Below are positions 1 through 10,649 of a stretch of 64,000 bases of DNA, in pieces (position 1 is the first letter of the stretch; each line of letters opens with the position of its first letter). Below the pieces are notes generated by a model. That model searched no databases and was not told the origin of the DNA. It saw nothing but the letters and a program-made list of their open reading frames with translations. The position numbers were made by a program, and so were the translations under genes. Source of the stretch: Corynebacterium curieae (lineage in GTDB: Bacteria; Actinomycetota; Actinomycetes; Mycobacteriales; Mycobacteriaceae); contig NZ_JAKMUU010000001.1 in the NCBI RefSeq assembly GCF_027570035.1, positions 806,001 to 870,000 on the forward strand. The letters run 5' to 3'.

Positions 1-678
1 TTCATCGTCATTGAGCGAGCCATAGCGGATGGACACCAGCTCGCCCTCGACGTCTTTGTAGACAACCTCGATATCGGAGACGGCGGTCTCCAGCACCGGA
101 GACCAGTTCACCAAGCGGTTGGCCTGGTAGATCATGCCCTCATCGTAGAGGTTCTTAAAGATGGTCTGTACGGCGCGGGAGAGGCCATCATCCAAGGTGA
201 AGCGCTCGCGGGACCAGTCCACGGAGTCACCGATGGCGCGCATCTGATTCTGGATGGTGCCGCCGTACTGCTTCTTCCATTCCCAGACCTTGCCAATGAA
301 TTCTTCGCGCTCATAGTCCCAGCGCTTCTTGCCCTCGGTCTCCTTGAGCTTAGCCTCGACCTTGGTCTGGGTGGCGATGCCGGCGTGATCGGCACCGGGC
401 AGCCACAGGGTGGCGTAGCCCTGCATGCGCTTGCGGCGGATAATGGAATCAATCAGCGTGTGGTCCAAGGCGTGGCCCATGTGCAGCTGGCCGGTCACGT
501 TCGGCGGCGGCAGCACGATGGAATAAGGCTCGGCCTCCGAATTCGCATCCGGGGTGAAGTAGCCCTTTTCCACCCAGCCCTCATAGAGGTCCTTCTCTAC
601 GGCCTGCGGCTCCCAAGACTTGGGCAGCGCATCGGCACGGTTGGTACCAACTAATTGCTCATTATTTTGCTCAGTCAC
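1..678 (-). CDS. valS: Valyl-tRNA synthetase, N-terminal part (cut by window edge)
   Basis: This is the first 226 codons of valyl-tRNA synthetase, the class I enzyme that charges tRNA-Val in the cytoplasm. The gene runs off the left edge. The start is read as GTG at 678 (CAC on the plus strand), giving an N-terminus [11 protein letters not shown]. The class I signature HMGH lies at residues 66-69, directly after the family-typical PPPNVTGQL stretch, followed by the conserved [13 protein letters not shown] region. The editing and anticodon-binding domains lie outside the window. The intergenic stretch to mdh (679-758) shows no further gene. Identity is very secure; the exact start is less so because no strong ribosome binding site is visible. 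Confidence 0.95.
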   Translation of the reverse strand, partial: MTEQNNEQLVGTNRADALPKSWEPQAVEKDLYEGWVEKGYFTPDANSEAEPYSIVLPPPNVTGQLHMGHALDHTLIDSIIRRKRMQGYATLWLPGADHAGIATQTKVEAKLKETEGKKRWDYEREEFIGKVWEWKKQYGGTIQNQMRAIGDSVDWSRERFTLDDGLSRAVQTIFKNLYDEGMIYQANRLVNWSPVLETAVSDIEVVYKDVEGELVSIRYGSLNDDE

Positions 679-758
679 CTGGCCGATTCTACCTTGCACG
701 TCAACCGGCTCAGTCAGGCAGGGTGCGCGCCGTGGCTAGAGCGCGCACCGAGTGTGTT

Positions 759-2080
<1,322 letters not shown>

Positions 2081-2845
2081 ATGAGCTCTGAGAATACTGA
2101 CCCACTGCAGACTGCAGGCCAGGCGGATTCTCCTCACGCTGCCCACGCGGAATCTGTCAGCATTGACTCCGTGGTGGACGTTGCGATCAAGCAGTTTTCC
2201 CGCTGCGGTTTTGCAGAAACCAAGCTGGATTCCATCGCCCAGGAATCCGGCATGTCCAAGCGCATGATCCACTATCACTTTGGCGATAAGAAGGGGCTAT
2301 ACCTGCGCGCGCTGAGCACCGCCGCGCAGCGCCTCAACCCGCCCGAGGACGCCCTGGAAATCGATACCACGGTTCCGGTCGAGGGCGTGCGCAAGCTGGT
2401 GGATTGGCTCTTCCGCGAGCGCGTAGCCAACCCGGAGGCCATCCGGATGTTGGTGTGGGAGACCAACCAGCAGATTGTGGACCCAGCTCAGCAAGCGGTT
2501 GCAGACGTCACCGGGGTCGCCCTTCATCTCGATCGCCTGCTGCTCTTGGGCCAGGACGCCGGCGCCTTCCGCCCGGGTATTTCCGCCAATGACATCTTTA
2601 CCCTCATTTCCTCGTTGACCGTATACCGCGTGACCAACCAGGTGATGGTGGAAAACATGCTGGGGGTAAACTTCAATACCAAAGAAAATATCGACGGCAT
2701 GCATAGGCTCACCGTCGATGCTGTGCTGGCGTTTTTGACCGCCAATATTCCGGACTCAGGCCACGAGTCCTACCTCACTTCTTCCTCTTTCGATACTAAG
2801 GAGGGCGACGAGGCCTCGCCGCAGGATATCTACAGCGAGGAGTAG
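2081..2845 (+). CDS. TetR-family transcriptional regulator
   Basis: This is a 254-residue DNA-binding regulator. The N-terminal 20 residues are Ser/Ala-rich. A TetR helix-turn-helix follows at about residues 28-75, recognisable from AIKQFSRCGFAETKLDSIAQ and the recognition helix segment MSKRMIHYHFGDKKGLY. The remainder is an alpha-helical ligand or dimerisation domain with a 30-residue acidic tail. The gene is divergent from mdh and convergent with clpX (10 bp between stop codons). In C. glutamicum a TetR gene also sits beside mdh. The ligand and targets cannot be inferred. The ATG at 2081 follows an AAGGA-type stretch and fits the family. Confidence 0.88.
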   Translation: MSSENTDPLQTAGQADSPHAAHAESVSIDSVVDVAIKQFSRCGFAETKLDSIAQESGMSKRMIHYHFGDKKGLYLRALSTAAQRLNPPEDALEIDTTVPVEGVRKLVDWLFRERVANPEAIRMLVWETNQQIVDPAQQAVADVTGVALHLDRLLLLGQDAGAFRPGISANDIFTLISSLTVYRVTNQVMVENMLGVNFNTKENIDGMHRLTVDAVLAFLTANIPDSGHESYLTSSSFDTKEGDEASPQDIYSEE

Positions 2846-2855
2846 CCGCGCAGGC

Positions 2856-4151
2856 TTAGGCGGATTCCTTGGCCTCATCCTTATAGCTAAACTGCGGCTC
2901 CGCGCCCTCAGTCACGCACTCTGGGGTGATATGCACCGTGGCGATATCCTCGCGATCCGGCAGGTCGTACATGACCGGGACCAGCAGCTCTTCCATAATG
3001 GCGCGCAAACCACGTGCACCCGTCTTGCGCTCCAAGGCAAGCTCCGCGATAGCGTCTAATGCCGCCGGCTCGATTTCTAGTTCGCAATCATCCATCTCAA
3101 AGAGGCGGCTGTACTGCTTTACCAAGGAATTCTTTGGCTCGGTGAGCACCTTGACCAGGGATTCACGGTCCAGGTTATCCACCGTGGCCACGACAGGAAG
3201 GCGGCCAATGAATTCTGGGATGAGCCCGAACTTCACCAGGTCTTCTGGGCGCACCTGGGAGAAGAGGTCGACCTTTTCACGCTCGTCCTTGGTATCCAAA
3301 TTGGCGCCAAAGCCCACGCCCTTCTTGCCCACGCGATCCGCAATGACCTGATCCAGCCCAGCGAAAGCGCCGGCGACGATGAACAAAATATTGGAGGTAT
3401 CCAGCTGGATAAACTCCTGGTTCGGGTGCTTGCGCCCGCCCTGCGGCGGGATGGCCGCCACGGTGCCTTCCAGGATCTTCAGCAGGGCCTGCTGCACGCC
3501 CTCGCCGGATACGTCGCGGGTAATGGACGGGTTTTCCGACTTGCGGGAAATCTTGTCCACCTCGTCGACGTAGATGATGCCACGCTGTGCGCGCTCCACG
3601 TCAAAGTCCGCGGCCTGCAGCAGCTTCAACAGGATATTTTCCACGTCTTCGCCCACGTAGCCGGCCTCGGTGAGGCTGGTGGCATCGGCGATGGCAAAGG
3701 GGACATCGAGAAGCCGGGCCAAGGTCTGCGCCAAGTAAGTCTTACCGGAACCGGTAGGTCCCAACATCAAGATATTGGACTTAGAGATCTCCACCTCGTC
3801 GCCCTCGGCCTTCTTGCGGCGGGCGTCTAGCGCAGCGGACTCCTCCGCCTTGATGCGCTTGTAGTGATTGTAGACCGCCACGGACAGCACGCGCTTGGCC
3901 TTGTCCTGGCCAATGACGTACTTATCCAGAAAGGCGGAAATCTGCGAGGGCCGAGGCAGGCGCACCTCCGCATCGGAGGATTCCTGTGCCTGTTCTTGGC
4001 CCAGTTCCTCTTCGATGATCTCATTGCATAGCTCTATGCACTCATCACAGATGTAGACACCGCCGCCGGCGATGAGCTTTTTCACCTGTTTCTGACTCTT
4101 GCCGCAAAAGGAACACTTGAGCAGGTCAGCGCTTTCTTGCATACGTGCCAT
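2856..4151 (-). CDS. clpX: ATP-dependent Clp protease ATP-binding subunit ClpX
   Basis: ClpX is the AAA+ unfoldase that recognises tagged substrates and threads them into ClpP1P2. The 431-residue protein has the N-terminal C4 zinc finger (Cys13, Cys16, Cys35, Cys38), Walker A GPTGSGKT at 131-138, Walker B ending [10 protein letters not shown], a GAFAGL region and the C-terminal small domain. All expected catalytic elements are intact and the length is normal. The proteolytic partners are at 9316-10571, not adjacent. The start codon ATG at 4151 gives a standard N-terminus. A second Met three residues on cannot be excluded. Confidence 0.97.
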   Translation of the reverse strand: MARMQESADLLKCSFCGKSQKQVKKLIAGGGVYICDECIELCNEIIEEELGQEQAQESSDAEVRLPRPSQISAFLDKYVIGQDKAKRVLSVAVYNHYKRIKAEESAALDARRKKAEGDEVEISKSNILMLGPTGSGKTYLAQTLARLLDVPFAIADATSLTEAGYVGEDVENILLKLLQAADFDVERAQRGIIYVDEVDKISRKSENPSITRDVSGEGVQQALLKILEGTVAAIPPQGGRKHPNQEFIQLDTSNILFIVAGAFAGLDQVIADRVGKKGVGFGANLDTKDEREKVDLFSQVRPEDLVKFGLIPEFIGRLPVVATVDNLDRESLVKVLTEPKNSLVKQYSRLFEMDDCELEIEPAALDAIAELALERKTGARGLRAIMEELLVPVMYDLPDREDIATVHITPECVTEGAEPQFSYKDEAKESA

Positions 4152-4376
4152 TAAGTTCTTTCACACTCGCTTTTCGTTACCGCTACTCATATACGGAAGG
4201 ACGATTCTACCCTTCCGAGCGGCTCCAACTTCATCTGTTTCTACCTTAGTAAATCAACCCGACAGGCCCTTCATTCATTCCCTTCCGCGTGGCGAATTTC
4301 CCGGTATTTTCCGCCCCCGTGAAGGCTAGACTGGGAGGTGAAACCCGCATTTCACCCTCTCAAGAACAGGAGCATC

Positions 4377-5144
4377 ATGTTCGATCTCACAGACCGCGTA
4401 GCCATTGTCACCGGCGGTGCTTCCGGCATTGGCCGCGGCATCGTCGCCTCGCTGCGAGAGGCCGGCGCCACCGTCATCATCGCCGATATCAACCTCGACC
4501 ACGCCACCACCACTGCCAAAGAGCTGGGCGCCAGCGCCGTGCGTGTGGATGTAACCGACCGTGCTTCGGTCAAGGACATGTACCGCCAGGTCGTTGCTGA
4601 GCACGGCGGGTTCGATATCGTCTGCTCCAATGCCGGTGTCTTCCCCAATTGCCCGCTGGCAGAGATGACCGATGAGCGGTGGGAGGCCATGTTTGCCATC
4701 AATACCCACGGCACCTTTAAGGTGGTCCAAGAAGCACTGCCCTACCTACAGGAACGCCGCTATGGCCGCATCGTGATTACAACGTCTATTACCGGCTCGC
4801 ACACGGGCTTTCCCGGCTGGGCCCACTATGGCGCATCGAAAGCCGCCCAGCAGGGATTTATGCGCTCGGCTGCGCTCGAAGTAGCCCGCGATGGAATAAC
4901 CATCAACGGCGTCCTCCCCGGCAATATCCTTACCGAGGGCCTCGAAGCCCAGGGCCAAGAGTACCTCGACCAGATGACACGTTCGGTGCCTTTGCACCGC
5001 CTTGGCACCCCACGGGATATCGGCAATGCAGCGGCCTTCCTTGCTTCGAAGGAGGCAGGCTACATCACCGGCCAAACTCTCGTTATTGACGGCGGCCAGC
5101 TCCTTCCCGAAACCCCCGAAGCCATCTTGCCGCCGCGCGACTAG
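4377..5144 (+). CDS. SDR family oxidoreductase (FabG-like)
   Basis: This is a classical short-chain dehydrogenase/reductase of 255 residues. The NAD(P)-binding glycine motif TGGASGIG is at residues 12-19, the structural NAG motif follows (SNAGVFPN), and the catalytic Ser plus YGASK (Tyr-x3-Lys) lie near residue 155. The C-terminal part (PLHRLGTPRDIGNAAAFLAS and GQTLVIDGG) matches 3-oxoacyl-ACP reductase-like SDRs closely, but the substrate cannot be told from sequence. ATG 4377 is chosen because AGGAG lies directly upstream; an in-frame ATG at 4338 lacks this. It is monocistronic, with a hairpin terminator about 40 bp downstream. Confidence 0.88.
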   Translation: MFDLTDRVAIVTGGASGIGRGIVASLREAGATVIIADINLDHATTTAKELGASAVRVDVTDRASVKDMYRQVVAEHGGFDIVCSNAGVFPNCPLAEMTDERWEAMFAINTHGTFKVVQEALPYLQERRYGRIVITTSITGSHTGFPGWAHYGASKAAQQGFMRSAALEVARDGITINGVLPGNILTEGLEAQGQEYLDQMTRSVPLHRLGTPRDIGNAAAFLASKEAGYITGQTLVIDGGQLLPETPEAILPPRD

Positions 5145-5148
5145 CTCT

Positions 5149-5164
5149 GCTTGCCGACGCCCCC
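5149..5164 (-). repeat. Dispersed 16-bp motif, copy 1
   Basis: GGGGGCGTCGGCAAGC on the minus strand, 5 bp after the SDR stop codon (intergenic). Further copies of at least 14 bp are at 14364-14379, 20617-20630, 24958-24973, 45889-45903 and 46140-46154. Confidence 0.5.
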
Positions 5165-5183
5165 TTCTACTCAACCAACACAG

Positions 5184-5225
5184 CACAAGGCCCCTTGTCG
5201 CACTTTCGCAACAAGGGGCCTTGTG
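5184..5225. terminator. Stem-loop between SDR and small protein gene
   Basis: A perfect 15-bp inverted repeat (arms 5184-5198 and 5211-5225) with a 12-nt loop sits between two convergent genes. It lacks a long T tract, so it may act as a bidirectional but imperfect intrinsic terminator. Confidence 0.7.
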
Positions 5226-5246
5226 AGGATTTCATTCAGTGGCTAC

Positions 5247-5501
5247 TTATTGCAGCCAGTCGAAGTCGAGCAGGAAAAGTTCTGCATCGAGCATCTCGTG
5301 TTCATCCGGTGCATGACCGGTGACGGCTTCTAGTGCCTCTGCAACATCCTTAGCCGTAGCAGGGGTCTTATCAGCGTCAAGCAGGGTTTCTGCCACCAAA
5401 GCACGAACCGGAGCTTCCGAAACGGTGTCCAAGCCGGTGCCAGTGGTGGAGCCCTTGAACGCATCAGCGATGCCGTCCATCAAAGAACGCATCTTGTTCA
5501 T
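5247..5501 (-). CDS. Small acidic hypothetical protein (84 aa)
   Basis: This soluble protein of 84 residues is strongly acidic, with no signal peptide, membrane segment or cysteine. It begins MNKMRSLMDGIADAFK, and a GGAGGTG ribosome binding site precedes the ATG at 5501, which supports a real gene. I do not recognise a family. It may be a helical bundle: the central part is Ala/Leu/Glu-rich with a short TGHAPDEHE loop. The gene lies just downstream of the pit locus, but its own upstream region carries three TTAAC repeats like those upstream of pitA. A shared regulator, plausibly phosphate-responsive, is inferred from that alone. Confidence 0.7.
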   Translation of the reverse strand: MNKMRSLMDGIADAFKGSTTGTGLDTVSEAPVRALVAETLLDADKTPATAKDVAEALEAVTGHAPDEHEMLDAELFLLDFDWLQ

Positions 5502-5578
5502 TACTCACACCTCCATGTGGCTCATCTCTGTTTGATAGAGACGAATATACGCGACACACCACCCCTAAGCAACCCCTA

Positions 5579-5611
5579 GGTTGCTTAACGTTAACCTTTT
5601 GTTAACTTTCG
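5579..5611 (-). promoter_or_regulatory. TTAAC direct repeats with 11-bp period upstream of the 84-aa gene
   Basis: TTAAC occurs at 5585-5589, 5591-5595 and 5602-5606. The last two are in phase with an 11-bp period (GTTAACCTTTT then GTTAACTTTCG). This is the spacing of PHO boxes bound by PhoP/PhoB-type OmpR-family regulators (established for Streptomyces and enterics). A similar array lies upstream of pitA. The regulator is inferred, not shown. Confidence 0.45.
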
Positions 5612-5665
5612 GAAAGTGTGCCGCGCACCACAGAAGAAGTTTTCTCCCGAGTAAATAGTGGTGGC

Positions 5666-5956
5666 CTAGAGGTCACCGAATGGCGTAAAGCCAAAGTAGT
5701 GGTCCAGCGTATCGCGGGCAATCCACATAATGGCCACGAGGATAACTACAGCCAACACGGCGTAGACGGTCCAGCCAAGCACCTTCATCTGAGCGCTTGC
5801 CGGGGTATCGCCTACGACAACGCCGTTGTCATCGCGAATGGGGTCACCAGTCATGCACCGCATACCTAAGGAGAAAAGGAGCGGGATGCCAGCGCCAAAG
5901 ACCAATGCTAGGCCGGCAACTTGAACGAGGGACTGAAAGATTTCTGCAGCGGTCAT
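5666..5956 (-). CDS. Small membrane protein downstream of pitA
   Basis: This 96-residue protein has two predicted membrane helices (about residues 13-33 and 60-80). They are separated by a polar loop with DPIRDDNGVVVGD, and the C-terminus is short and aromatic. It starts 3 bp after the pitA stop codon, so it is translationally coupled and almost certainly co-transcribed with pitA. As I recall, C. glutamicum also has a small membrane protein next to pitA. A role as an accessory or regulatory subunit of the phosphate permease is inferred from position only. Confidence 0.82.
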   Translation of the reverse strand: MTAAEIFQSLVQVAGLALVFGAGIPLLFSLGMRCMTGDPIRDDNGVVVGDTPASAQMKVLGWTVYAVLAVVILVAIMWIARDTLDHYFGFTPFGDL

Positions 5957-5959
5957 GAT

Positions 5960-7270
5960 TTAGCGCTCCTCTTGAGCAGTAGACGGCGCGGAAGCTTCCT
6001 CCGCATGAGTAGCAGCAACTGGAGCGGCGCCAGCAGCGACAGGCTCCTTGTGGTCAGAACCAGCACCGGCACCGGCACCCATAGAGGAATCCACGGACTC
6101 GGAGTTCGGGTCCCAATCATTGTTCACGTTGGAGGCATCCACTGGGTTCATGCGGGAGCGAACAACGATGAGTCCGGCCATGGCCAGCAGCAAGACGAAG
6201 TCCACAATGGCGCCAGTTGCCACGTTGGTAAAGGAGGAGACACCGTGTGCCAGCCACCAGGTAGCAAAGCCTACAAAAGCCGCGCACGGCAGGGTGATGA
6301 GCCAGGCGGAAACCATACGCATTGCCACACCCCAGCGAACCTCGGCGCCGCGCCGACCCAAGCCGGTACCCAGGATGGAACCGGTGGACACGTGAGTGGT
6401 AGACAGTGCCATACCACCGGTCGCAGAGGTCAGGATGATCGCTGCGGAGGTAGCCTCGGCGGCCATGCCCTGCGGGGACTCGATCTCCACCAGACCCTTG
6501 CCCAGGGTGCGGATAACGCGCCAGCCGCCAGACAAGGTACCGGCCGCAATGGCTGCGGCACAGGAGATAATGACCCAGGTGGGAATGCGGGCGTCGGCAA
6601 CCGCATGCCCAGAAGCAACCAGCGCCAGGAAGATAACGCCCATGGTCTTCTGCGCATCGCCAGCGCCGTGAGCTAGGGACACCAGGCAGGCGGTGACAAT
6701 CTGACCCTGGCGGAAATGCTCATTCTTAGCCTTATTCGGAATGGTGTTGGTCACCCAGTAGATAAGGAAGGTAGCGCACGCTGATACCAGCGCGGCGATA
6801 ATTGGGGAGGCCACAGCCGGGATAATAATCTTTCCGGCAATAGAGGACCACTCCACACCAGCCGAGCCCATAGCGGCGAACGCAGCACCGATGAGACCGC
6901 CGAACAAGGCGTGGGAGGAACTGGAGGGCATGCCCAGCAGCCAGGTAAATAGGTTCCAGATAATGCCGCCAATAAGGCCGGTGAAGACCACCATCAGCAG
7001 TGCTTGGCCGTCGGTATCCGCAGCTGCACCGGAAAGGTCATAGGAATCAAGGTTCACAATGCCCTTTGCCACGGTCGCAGCAACGTTGACCGAAAGGAAG
7101 GCACCGACAAGGTTGAGGACTGCGGAGATTGCCACCGCAGTAAAAGGCTTCAAGGCACCAGTAGCAATGGACGTGGCCATCGCGTTGGCAGTGTCATGAA
7201 ATCCGTTCGTAAAGTCAAAGGCAAGAGCGGTAACCACCACAATGCCGAGGATAATCAGAGTCGCTGTCAC
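5960..7270 (-). CDS. pitA: Inorganic phosphate transporter PitA
   Basis: This is a PiT-family (PHO4) phosphate permease, a low-affinity symporter of metal-phosphate complexes in the inner membrane. Both inverted family repeats are visible. The first carries FDFTNGFHDTANAMAT near the N-terminus. The second carries SLAHGAGDAQKTMGV around the middle. About ten hydrophobic segments surround them. The C-terminal 60 residues are Ala/Glu-rich and polar. GTG at 7270 is chosen since an AAGGGG lies 8-9 nt upstream and the protein then begins directly before the first helix; an ATG at 7363 would add a 31-residue polar leader. It forms an operon with the 96-residue membrane protein. Confidence 0.9.
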   Translation of the reverse strand: MTATLIILGIVVVTALAFDFTNGFHDTANAMATSIATGALKPFTAVAISAVLNLVGAFLSVNVAATVAKGIVNLDSYDLSGAAADTDGQALLMVVFTGLIGGIIWNLFTWLLGMPSSSSHALFGGLIGAAFAAMGSAGVEWSSIAGKIIIPAVASPIIAALVSACATFLIYWVTNTIPNKAKNEHFRQGQIVTACLVSLAHGAGDAQKTMGVIFLALVASGHAVADARIPTWVIISCAAAIAAGTLSGGWRVIRTLGKGLVEIESPQGMAAEATSAAIILTSATGGMALSTTHVSTGSILGTGLGRRGAEVRWGVAMRMVSAWLITLPCAAFVGFATWWLAHGVSSFTNVATGAIVDFVLLLAMAGLIVVRSRMNPVDASNVNNDWDPNSESVDSSMGAGAGAGSDHKEPVAAGAAPVAATHAEEASAPSTAQEER

Positions 7271-7589
7271 AGCGTTGGCCCCTTGGAAAGAAAACAAATG
7301 AACACGGTAGGTATCTACGGCATCTTCACGCATCGCAGACGAAATGCACAATACTCCTGCCAAGAACCACAGACAATTGCTTTTCTTTAACGTTTTCTTT
7401 GGTTAACCTTAATTTAACCTTCGGGGGTGCAAATTAGACTCATCAAATGCGACGAAGAAATGAATCTTCGCTGCTCATACCTTTTATATTCCATTTCTAC
7501 CTCGCACGCCGCAAGTGATAAAAACCACTTAAGGAGGTATGCCGGCCTTGGGCCAACACACCTCCAAAACCGGGGTATTTTAAAAGCGC
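7271..7589. other. Gene-free stretch between pitA and the peptide transporter gene
   Basis: No gene is supported here. It holds the pitA promoter region with the TTAAC array, and an imperfect hairpin at about 7533-7565 (GGAGGT with ACCTCC, inner GGCC with GGCC). On the minus strand the hairpin is followed by TTTTT, and it may terminate the upstream transporter transcript. Confidence 0.4.
7386..7421 (-). promoter_or_regulatory. TTAAC direct repeats upstream of pitA
   Basis: TTAAC is found at 7387-7391, 7403-7407 and 7414-7418. The last two are TTAACCTT repeats exactly 11 bp apart. The array lies 117-151 bp upstream of the GTG start. It is the same layout as at 5579-5611, and looks like a response-regulator binding site of the PHO-box type. 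Confidence 0.45.
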
Positions 7590-9092
7590 CTAACGGAAGG
7601 TAGAGAACTTCCTTACTACCCATCGGCTAAGCAGGAGGACAATACCACCTAGCACGATGGAGACAATGCCAAGGGAAATAAAGAAGGTGTTCTCCGCACT
7701 CGCATCATCTGGGTCATAAAAGCTAGCCAACGAGCCAGCCAACGACGTACCCATGGCCACCGCCATCATCCACACAGCCATCATGCGCGAGGGGAAGGCA
7801 ACTGGCGCTACCTTAGTGGCCAATGCATTGCCCACTGGCGACAGCAACAGCTCACCCATGGTGAATAGGAACAGGATGAGGATGATGACATACATCGGAG
7901 TCGAGTTCGCGGCCGCACCAGAGTAAGGCAAGAAGAAAAATAGCGAAATGCCGATGATGATATTGGCTACGCCAAACTTGACCGGTGTGGACCACTGCCT
8001 GTCCCCGAGCTTTGTCCACATCGTTGCGAAAATCGCGGAGAAAATGACAATAAAGATGGGGTTAATAGACTGAACCAGTGATGGCGGAACTTCCCAGCCA
8101 AAGACATGTCGATCCAAGCGCACGTCCGAGTAAATCGTCATCACAGTAAACTGCTGCTGGAAAATGCCGAAGAACAGCACACCGGAAACAAACATTGGGA
8201 TAAAGCCCAAAAGCCGGTTCTTTTCCTCGCGGGTGACCAACTTCGAGGTATACATCTGGATCCAGAGATAGATCGCTGCCACAAGCGCTACCCCGGTGAC
8301 AATATTGGACAGCCAATCAACCTGGATGACCCCGGTAGCCAAAGCTACGACCACTACCACGATAATGGCCGCAACGGCCCCTACGCCCAGCAGCAGCTGC
8401 TTGGTCGTGGCTGGGTTCGGTACATCGTGCCCCGCATCCTTAATAGTGGTTTTGCGCATTAAGGAGTACTGAATCAAACCTAGGGCCATGCCCACAGCCG
8501 CGATGCCAAAGCCCCAGTGGAATCCTTGCCATCCCCAAAGCGCAGTTGTAATCAACGGACCGACGAGGCCACCGATATTAACGCCCATGTAGAAGATGGA
8601 GAAACCACCGTCGCGGCGCGGGTCATCACGGCTATACATAGAGCCGAGCACGACCTGGGCAGTGGTCTTAACGCCACCAGAGCCGACAGCAATCAGGACT
8701 AGGCCGATGGCCAGTCCAGTTACCGCGGGGATAAAGGCCAAAGCTAGGTGGCCAACCATCACCATAACGGCCGAGTAAAACAACGTGCGCTCCGCACCCA
8801 ATACGCGGTCTGCCACGAGCGAGGCTAATAGGCAGGCCATGTACACCAAGCCGCCGTAGGCGCCCACGATCGACGTAGCATCAGCCCGATCCAGACCGAG
8901 ACCGCCATCGGTGGTGGCGTAGTACATATACAGCAAGACGAGCGCCTGCATGCCGTAGAAGCTAAAGCGCTCCCACATTTCCACGCCAAAGAGATTGGCC
9001 AAACCCCAAGGATGACCAAAGAAAGTGCGTTCGCCGCTCTGCGGGGTGGGCGCGGCGGCCTGTGCTGCCACGTCAGATGTGTGTTTCTCCAT
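7590..9092 (-). CDS. Peptide MFS transporter (POT/PTR family)
   Basis: This is a 500-residue proton-coupled oligopeptide transporter. The PTR signature is visible: the first helix segment GVEMWERFSFYGMQALVLLY contains the ExxER-type motif (EMWERFSFYG). It continues with GAYGGLVYMACLLASLVADR and the second PTR motif near FSIFYMGVNIGGLVGPL. About 12-14 membrane helices are expected. It imports di- and tripeptides into the cytoplasm. A second, divergent POT paralogue is at 56977-58407. It is monocistronic with its own upstream region (9093-9253). A weak inverted repeat AGGTTTA/TAAACCT (9140-9170) sits there and may be an operator. Confidence 0.92.
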   Translation of the reverse strand: MEKHTSDVAAQAAAPTPQSGERTFFGHPWGLANLFGVEMWERFSFYGMQALVLLYMYYATTDGGLGLDRADATSIVGAYGGLVYMACLLASLVADRVLGAERTLFYSAVMVMVGHLALAFIPAVTGLAIGLVLIAVGSGGVKTTAQVVLGSMYSRDDPRRDGGFSIFYMGVNIGGLVGPLITTALWGWQGFHWGFGIAAVGMALGLIQYSLMRKTTIKDAGHDVPNPATTKQLLLGVGAVAAIIVVVVVALATGVIQVDWLSNIVTGVALVAAIYLWIQMYTSKLVTREEKNRLLGFIPMFVSGVLFFGIFQQQFTVMTIYSDVRLDRHVFGWEVPPSLVQSINPIFIVIFSAIFATMWTKLGDRQWSTPVKFGVANIIIGISLFFFLPYSGAAANSTPMYVIILILFLFTMGELLLSPVGNALATKVAPVAFPSRMMAVWMMAVAMGTSLAGSLASFYDPDDASAENTFFISLGIVSIVLGGIVLLLSRWVVRKFSTFR

Positions 9093-9253
9093 AAAATAAT
9101 ATGACCACTCGGAGTTCTAAATCACAAATCCTACGCTATAGGTTTAGTGTCGCACGATAGAAATAAACCTAACGACCTGCAGAAAATTCTCTTCGAGCTT
9201 TACCCCATTCGGGTGCAGGGAGAAAGCCCTCCAACCAGCAGAAAACGCACAAG

Positions 9254-9292
9254 GCCCTGCCCTGCAGCTCAAGTTTGGCTGCAGGGCAGGGC
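9254..9292. terminator. Intrinsic terminator after clpP2
   Basis: A perfect 15-bp inverted repeat (9254-9268 with 9278-9292, 9-nt loop) begins 24 bp after the clpP2 stop codon on the minus strand. A TTTT follows a few bases later. Confidence 0.8.
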
Positions 9293-9315
9293 TTTATGGG
9301 GCGTCCTATCCCGTT

Positions 9316-9939
9316 CTAAGCGTTGAGTTTGCGGTACTCAAAGACCGTATCGATGATGCCGTATTCCACGGCTTCCTCAGCAGTCAGAATCTTATCGCGA
9401 TCGGTATCGATGCGGATCTGCTCTGCGGTACGGCCGGTGTGCTCCGACAACGTAGTCTCCATCAGCTTGCGCATACGCTCAATCTCAGCGGCCTGAATCT
9501 CCAAGTCAGAAACCTGGCCCTGAGTGCCTTGGGTTGCTGGCTGGTGAATGAGCACGCGGGAGTTCGGCAGCGCTGCGCGCTTGCCCGGTGCACCCGCAGC
9601 CAAAAGCACAGCTGCTGCAGAAGCGGCCTGACCCAGGCACACGGTCTGAACGTCAGGACGCACGTAGCGCATGGTGTCATAGATAGCCATCAGCGCGGTA
9701 AAAGAACCACCCGGCGAATTAATGTACATGGTGATATCGCGGTCCGGATCCTGGCTTTCCAGAACCAGCAGCTGCGCCATGATGTCATTAGCAGAGGTGT
9801 CATCCACCTGGGTGCCCAAGAAGATGATGCGCTCTTCAAAGAGCTTGGAATATGGGTTGGTTTCCTTGGTGCCCTGTGCGGACTGCTCAATGAAGGACGG
9901 CAGAACGTAGCGGGAACTTGGCATCTGAGGTTGATTCAT
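9316..9939 (-). CDS. clpP2: ATP-dependent Clp protease proteolytic subunit ClpP2
   Basis: This serine protease subunit forms the ClpP1P2 heteromeric barrel with the product of the gene immediately upstream. The 207-residue protein keeps the triad: Ser107 in GQAASAA, His132 in IHQPATQG and Asp182 in DTDRD. The N-terminal 25 residues are presumably a propeptide, as known for actinobacterial ClpP2. It is the second gene of a two-gene operon, 20 bp after clpP1, with a GGAGAAAAT-like ribosome binding site. A strong hairpin terminator follows. It acts with ClpX (2856-4151) or ClpC. Confidence 0.96.
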   Translation of the reverse strand: MNQPQMPSSRYVLPSFIEQSAQGTKETNPYSKLFEERIIFLGTQVDDTSANDIMAQLLVLESQDPDRDITMYINSPGGSFTALMAIYDTMRYVRPDVQTVCLGQAASAAAVLLAAGAPGKRAALPNSRVLIHQPATQGTQGQVSDLEIQAAEIERMRKLMETTLSEHTGRTAEQIRIDTDRDKILTAEEAVEYGIIDTVFEYRKLNA

Positions 9940-9959
9940 AGTGATTTTCTCCTTATTCC

Positions 9960-10571
9960 CTAGTTGCTCAGTGGGCCGTTAACGGACTCGATGACGTGGT
10001 CGACAATGCCGTATTCCTTAGCCTGCTGTGCAGTCATCCAACGGTCGCGGTCAGAGTCCTTGGTGATCTGCTCAAAGGTCTGGCCAGTGTGCTCCGCAAT
10101 AAGCTCGGCCATCTCACGCTTTGTTTGTGCAAACTGCTCAGCCTGGATAGCGATGTCTGCAGCAGTACCGCCAACACCAGCAGAAGGCTGGTGCATCATA
10201 ATACGTGCGTGTGGCAGTGCGAAGCGCTTGCCTTTAGTTCCGCCGGAAAGCAGGAACTGCCCCATGGAAGCTGCCAAGCCCATGCCATAGGTAGCGATAT
10301 CGCAAGGCGAGTACTTCATGGTGTCGTAGATGGCCATGCCGGCCGTAACGGAGCCACCCGGGGAGTTGATGTAAAGCGAGATATCGCGAGTGGGGTCCTC
10401 CGCGGATAGCAGCAGGATCTGCGCACACAGCTTATTGGCAATCTCATCGTCTACCTGGGTGCCCAAAAAGATAATGCGCTCATGCAAGAGGCGCTCATAA
10501 ACGCTATCTCCCAAGCTCAGGCCGGAGCCCGAGGGGTTGTTCATCTGAAGCTGGTCAGATTTCTTAGACAT
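9960..10571 (-). CDS. clpP1: ATP-dependent Clp protease proteolytic subunit ClpP1
   Basis: This is the first gene of the clpP operon and encodes a 203-residue protein. The catalytic residues are Ser102 (GLAASMGQF), His127 (MMHQPSAG) and Asp176 (DSDRD). In actinobacteria ClpP1 and ClpP2 are both needed for an active barrel. The upstream region carries a motif at 10650-10660 that fits the published ClgR operator, so induction by ClgR under protein stress is likely. A GGAGAC Shine-Dalgarno lies before the ATG at 10571. The length and start match the family. Confidence 0.96.
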   Translation of the reverse strand: MSKKSDQLQMNNPSGSGLSLGDSVYERLLHERIIFLGTQVDDEIANKLCAQILLLSAEDPTRDISLYINSPGGSVTAGMAIYDTMKYSPCDIATYGMGLAASMGQFLLSGGTKGKRFALPHARIMMHQPSAGVGGTAADIAIQAEQFAQTKREMAELIAEHTGQTFEQITKDSDRDRWMTAQQAKEYGIVDHVIESVNGPLSN

Positions 10572-10649
10572 TCGAATAGTCTCCTTGAGGACGGTTAATC
10601 TCTAATGCCCCCCACACTACTTAATGTGGCAGTGGTTGTGGGCACTGTT

